A DNA stretch of 64,000 nt from the NCBI GenBank assembly GCA_029783825.1, contig JAREIK010000385.1, positions 1,054,001 to 1,118,000 on the forward strand. Reading direction: 5' to 3'. Under the pieces are notes generated by a model, which was given only the letters and a program-made list of their open reading frames with translations, was not told the origin of the DNA and made no database searches. Position numbers and translations under genes: made by a program. Position 1 is the stretch's first letter; every line of letters begins with the position of its first letter. Below, piece by piece: positions 61,356 through 64,000 of this stretch. This DNA is from Sapria himalayana. Its lineage: Eukaryota > Streptophyta > Magnoliopsida > Malpighiales > Rafflesiaceae.

Positions 61356-61751
61356 TAGAGGTGTCAACTGGGCCGGGCCGGGCCGGGCCGGCACGAGGCA
61401 CGACATGATTCGGCTGTTCTTGGGTGTTGGCTGTGCTTGTGCCGAGGCCAATCGGGCCTCGTGCCTGGCCCGGCACGGTACCGTGCTGAAATCAATTTGT
61501 TTTTTAAATTAGGGTTACGGGGGTGCCAAAACCCTAATTTTTTTTAAAATAAGGGTTTGGGGCGTGCCGAAACCCTAATTTTTTTTTTTAAATTTAGGGT
61601 TAGGCCAGACTGGGCCGAACCCGGCGAATCGTGCCACGGGCCAATGCTGGGCTGAACCCCCACAAAACCGTGCCTGGCCTGGCACAAAAGCACCGTCGGG
61701 CCTGAAAAAAATGAGCCGGGCCGGGCCGGCACGTCCCGTTTGACACCTCTA
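61356..61751. mobile_element. hAT non-autonomous copy, 396 bp
   Basis: Starts TAGAGGTGTCAACTGGGCC and ends CCCGTTTGACACCTCTA. Flanks ATTATATA and ATTTTATG match at 6 of 8 bases. The interior holds AAACCCTAA at 61529 and 61570 and related TTAGGGTTA blocks between A/T runs. It is the full-length relative of the truncated copy at 41.0 kb. Confidence 0.85.
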
Positions 61752-62399
61752 ATTTTATGAAATTCGATCATAGTGTATATGTAGTTCTCTTAATTTGATT
61801 ATAGGGACTATTTTGCTAGTAATATTCATACTTATCTTAGTATTTGGCCTGTAAATATGATATTCATCTTATCCTAGATACTACTTAACTTGTGTTGCTC
61901 TACATGTTCATCTTAGTGCCTTAGTGTTCGTATTTTATATCAATGAGCTATAAATTATTTTATATAATTTTTATTAAAAAAAATTAAGATCATTATAACA
62001 AACAATACGATAACAATTAATGATTAATAATATAAAAATAATGTTATTATATAACGGATGAATATGATTAGAACAACCCACATATTAGGTGCTCTCATAA
62101 ATATCATAATAAAATAAAAAGACAACAATAATAAAGAAACAAAGAGGGTTTGGAGCGTCAAGTTTAAAGAAGAGAAAGATAAGCCGAGGCTTCTTATGGT
62201 TTTCATGAAGGTATTTGTTGGTTATTTTGCTATTTGAATATATGTTGTAGAATAAAATTAATATTTTTATATTTTTATATTAATATTTGCTCGAGCACAA
62301 CCTAAAAATTAATATTTATAAGAGTATTGAATATATATTATTTCTGTAATAAAATGATATTATTTATAGAATAAGTCATCTTTATATTAATAAAATATT

Positions 62400-62830
62400 T
62401 GAGTTTTTCAAGATTATTTATTTGAAATTATAATTTAAATTACTAATTGAATTATGTGATTCCTAACTTGTCATCTCTTATGATTAGAATGTTATTTACA
62501 TATATAATTAATAAAATTATCATGCCATCATTTTTTTTTTTGAAAAAAACAAAGAAAAGACTATAATATATATGTGAAACTTGATAAAAATCTCATACAA
62601 TAGATTTTTTTTTTTTTGATTATTTTAAGCTATCAAATATTTTAAAATTTATAAATTTTATTTGATTGTACTATTCAAAATTTATATGGTTGGTTCATAT
62701 ATACTTTCATCTCAAAGTTGCAATGAAGAAAAATATTTGTTTAATTTGTGATATATTATAAATAAAATAAGAATTCATATTTAGGTGATATTGGCCAAAG
62801 AAAAATGGTGACAAATTAATTTTAAACGAA
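62400..62830 (-). mobile_element. Minus-strand Copia RT remnant
   Basis: On the minus strand, near 62745-62690, NIFLHCNF and VYMNQP resemble the RT motif FLHGDLxxEVYMxQP. Near 62540-62480, MIILLIIYVNNILI resembles the YVDD active-site strand with both Asp changed to Asn. The order is correct for RT. Heavily decayed. Confidence 0.6.
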
Positions 62831-62929
62831 TTAACAACGATTATATCTAATTATATATGTGATCTCATTCCAAAATATATAGGCAAGTTAATAATTAGAC
62901 GTAGATAGATGTATACAATGAAGATGAGA

Positions 62930-63330
62930 GATGGGGAAAATGTTGATGGGCTCAAGATTAGGTTGGTAGCAAAAGATTCTATACAGACATATAAAATTGA
63001 CAACTAGGTTTCTTTCTCCTTAACAAAATGATAATTGTTAGGTTAGTACTCTCTACTGGAGCTTCGCACAGATGAATTTTGTATCAGCTAGATGTAAGGA
63101 CTATATTTTTTTATGGTGATTTAGAGAAAGAAATATTCATACATCAGCCATCATAATTCATTATTCACGAAAGTATGTGTTTGGTGTGTACACTGTAGGA
63201 GACACTCTATGACATAAAATATCGATTGATTTGAAGACACTAATAGAGATGTGGATGGGTAAGCCAGTAGATTACTCTACTTAACATTATTTTGGATGTC
63301 CTACATATGAGATGTCCTACATCTCTATTA
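62930..63330 (+). mobile_element. Scrambled Copia fragments (RT before integrase), related to the intron 15 element
   Basis: At about 62940-63160 there is RT-like sequence (LRLVAKD, LDVRTIFFYGDLEKEIFIHQPS). At 63210-63300 there is integrase-like [17 protein letters not shown]. The integrase part is nearly identical to the complement of about 51410-51495 in the intron 15 Copia. RT normally follows integrase, so the order here is rearranged. Confidence 0.7.
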
Positions 63331-64000
63331 GCATGAGATAAATGGGTAGGAATAAGATGGGGGGAGGGGGAGGGGGGAGGAAAATATAAACAGAGATAGA
63401 ATGAAATAGAAAGAGAAGAAGAAGAGAGAGAAAAGATGAAGAGAGAGAGAGAGAGGGGGGGGGGGGGGGGGGAGGGGAGTTGAGAAAGAGAGAGATGGGG
63501 AGAGTAGAATAAATGATTTTAAAAGATTAAAAGTCAATCATTGAAAATTTTATCTATTTCTCAATCTATTATACCTACTTCAAGTTGCTAATGCTACTGG
63601 GCATGTTATTCTTATCTTTTACAAAGTTACAAGTGTGTCTAGATTTCACCTTTTTCTCTAATGATAGTTGGTTTGATACAAATAATCACAATTACTTTAG
63701 TTAATTCTAGTCTATATATGAATTAGGATACTTTCACTTCGCCCAGGCATAGTCCGGTGAAGATTTTGGATAAGCAGATGACCCGAAAAGTTTTCACTTT
63801 TCTTATTGGGATAATAACTCTCTTCTATGCCATTTTGTTGCATGTATTTGTTAGAGGTCTTACCTTGGTGCGATGACAAGTATCTTTATTCAAGGGAGAC
63901 AAGTCTTGGATTCAAGACTCACCAGATGCAACCTCTCTGACTTTCAAAGATAAGATTGCTTAGATATTAATTTCTCTCAGGCTCCACACTAAAGTGAGAG
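63331..64000. other. Purine-rich tract and unassigned sequence
   Basis: 63355-63510 is almost pure G/A, with a G run of about 18 at 63455-63472 and GA repeats. It forms a spurious Pro/Ser/Leu-rich open frame on the minus strand. From 63540 to the end no gene or repeat family was recognised. Confidence 0.5.

Overview
The window is nuclear DNA of a flowering plant. It is AT-rich and intron-rich, holds plant-specific gene families (QALGGH zinc finger, B3 domain, subtilase with a plant prodomain), and is dominated by plant hAT, Tourist-like and Copia repeats. I cannot settle monocot versus dicot from sequence alone.

Layout. 1-7.1 kb: decayed Copia pol copies, one split by a 3.55 kb hAT transposon with a dead transposase. 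7.1-9.9 kb: two nested Tourist-like MITEs and another Copia relic. 11.5-14.1 kb: a compact gene pair, a single-exon C2H2 zinc-finger repressor (+) convergent with a two-exon nuclear gene for mitochondrial ribosomal protein S11 (-). 14.3-24.3 kb: gene-poor, with a hAT fragment, three pieces of one LTR family, a 62-bp tandem repeat and a minus-strand Copia gag relic. 24.9-29.9 kb: two minus-strand single-exon B3-domain paralogues, each 133 aa, flanking an 11-unit minisatellite with built-in TG tracts.

30.7-54.7 kb: one plus-strand gene of 20 coding exons (701 aa) for a plant STE20/GCK kinase of the OSR1/SPAK/Fray type. I assembled it exon by exon; every splice phase agrees. Its 2.1 kb of coding sequence is spread over 24 kb because introns 8, 12 and 15 are filled with transposons, including most of the short hAT copies and a nearly complete antisense Copia element. 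58.1-59.8 kb: the first four exons of a subtilase, ending just after the catalytic Asp; no later exons were found. 60.6-64 kb: a small gene-like remnant, another hAT copy and scrambled Copia fragments.

The genes do not form a shared pathway. The most coherent unusual signal is the hAT family: one decayed transposase-bearing copy plus at least ten short derivatives with TAGAGGTGTCAA-type ends, several with clear 8-bp target duplications, one pair nested, and several carrying plant telo-box motifs. I found no clearly new biological system. The best candidates for a second look are the telo-box-bearing hAT copies, the length-graded minisatellite, the frame-preserving GC-AG intron and the RFxV motif in the kinase.
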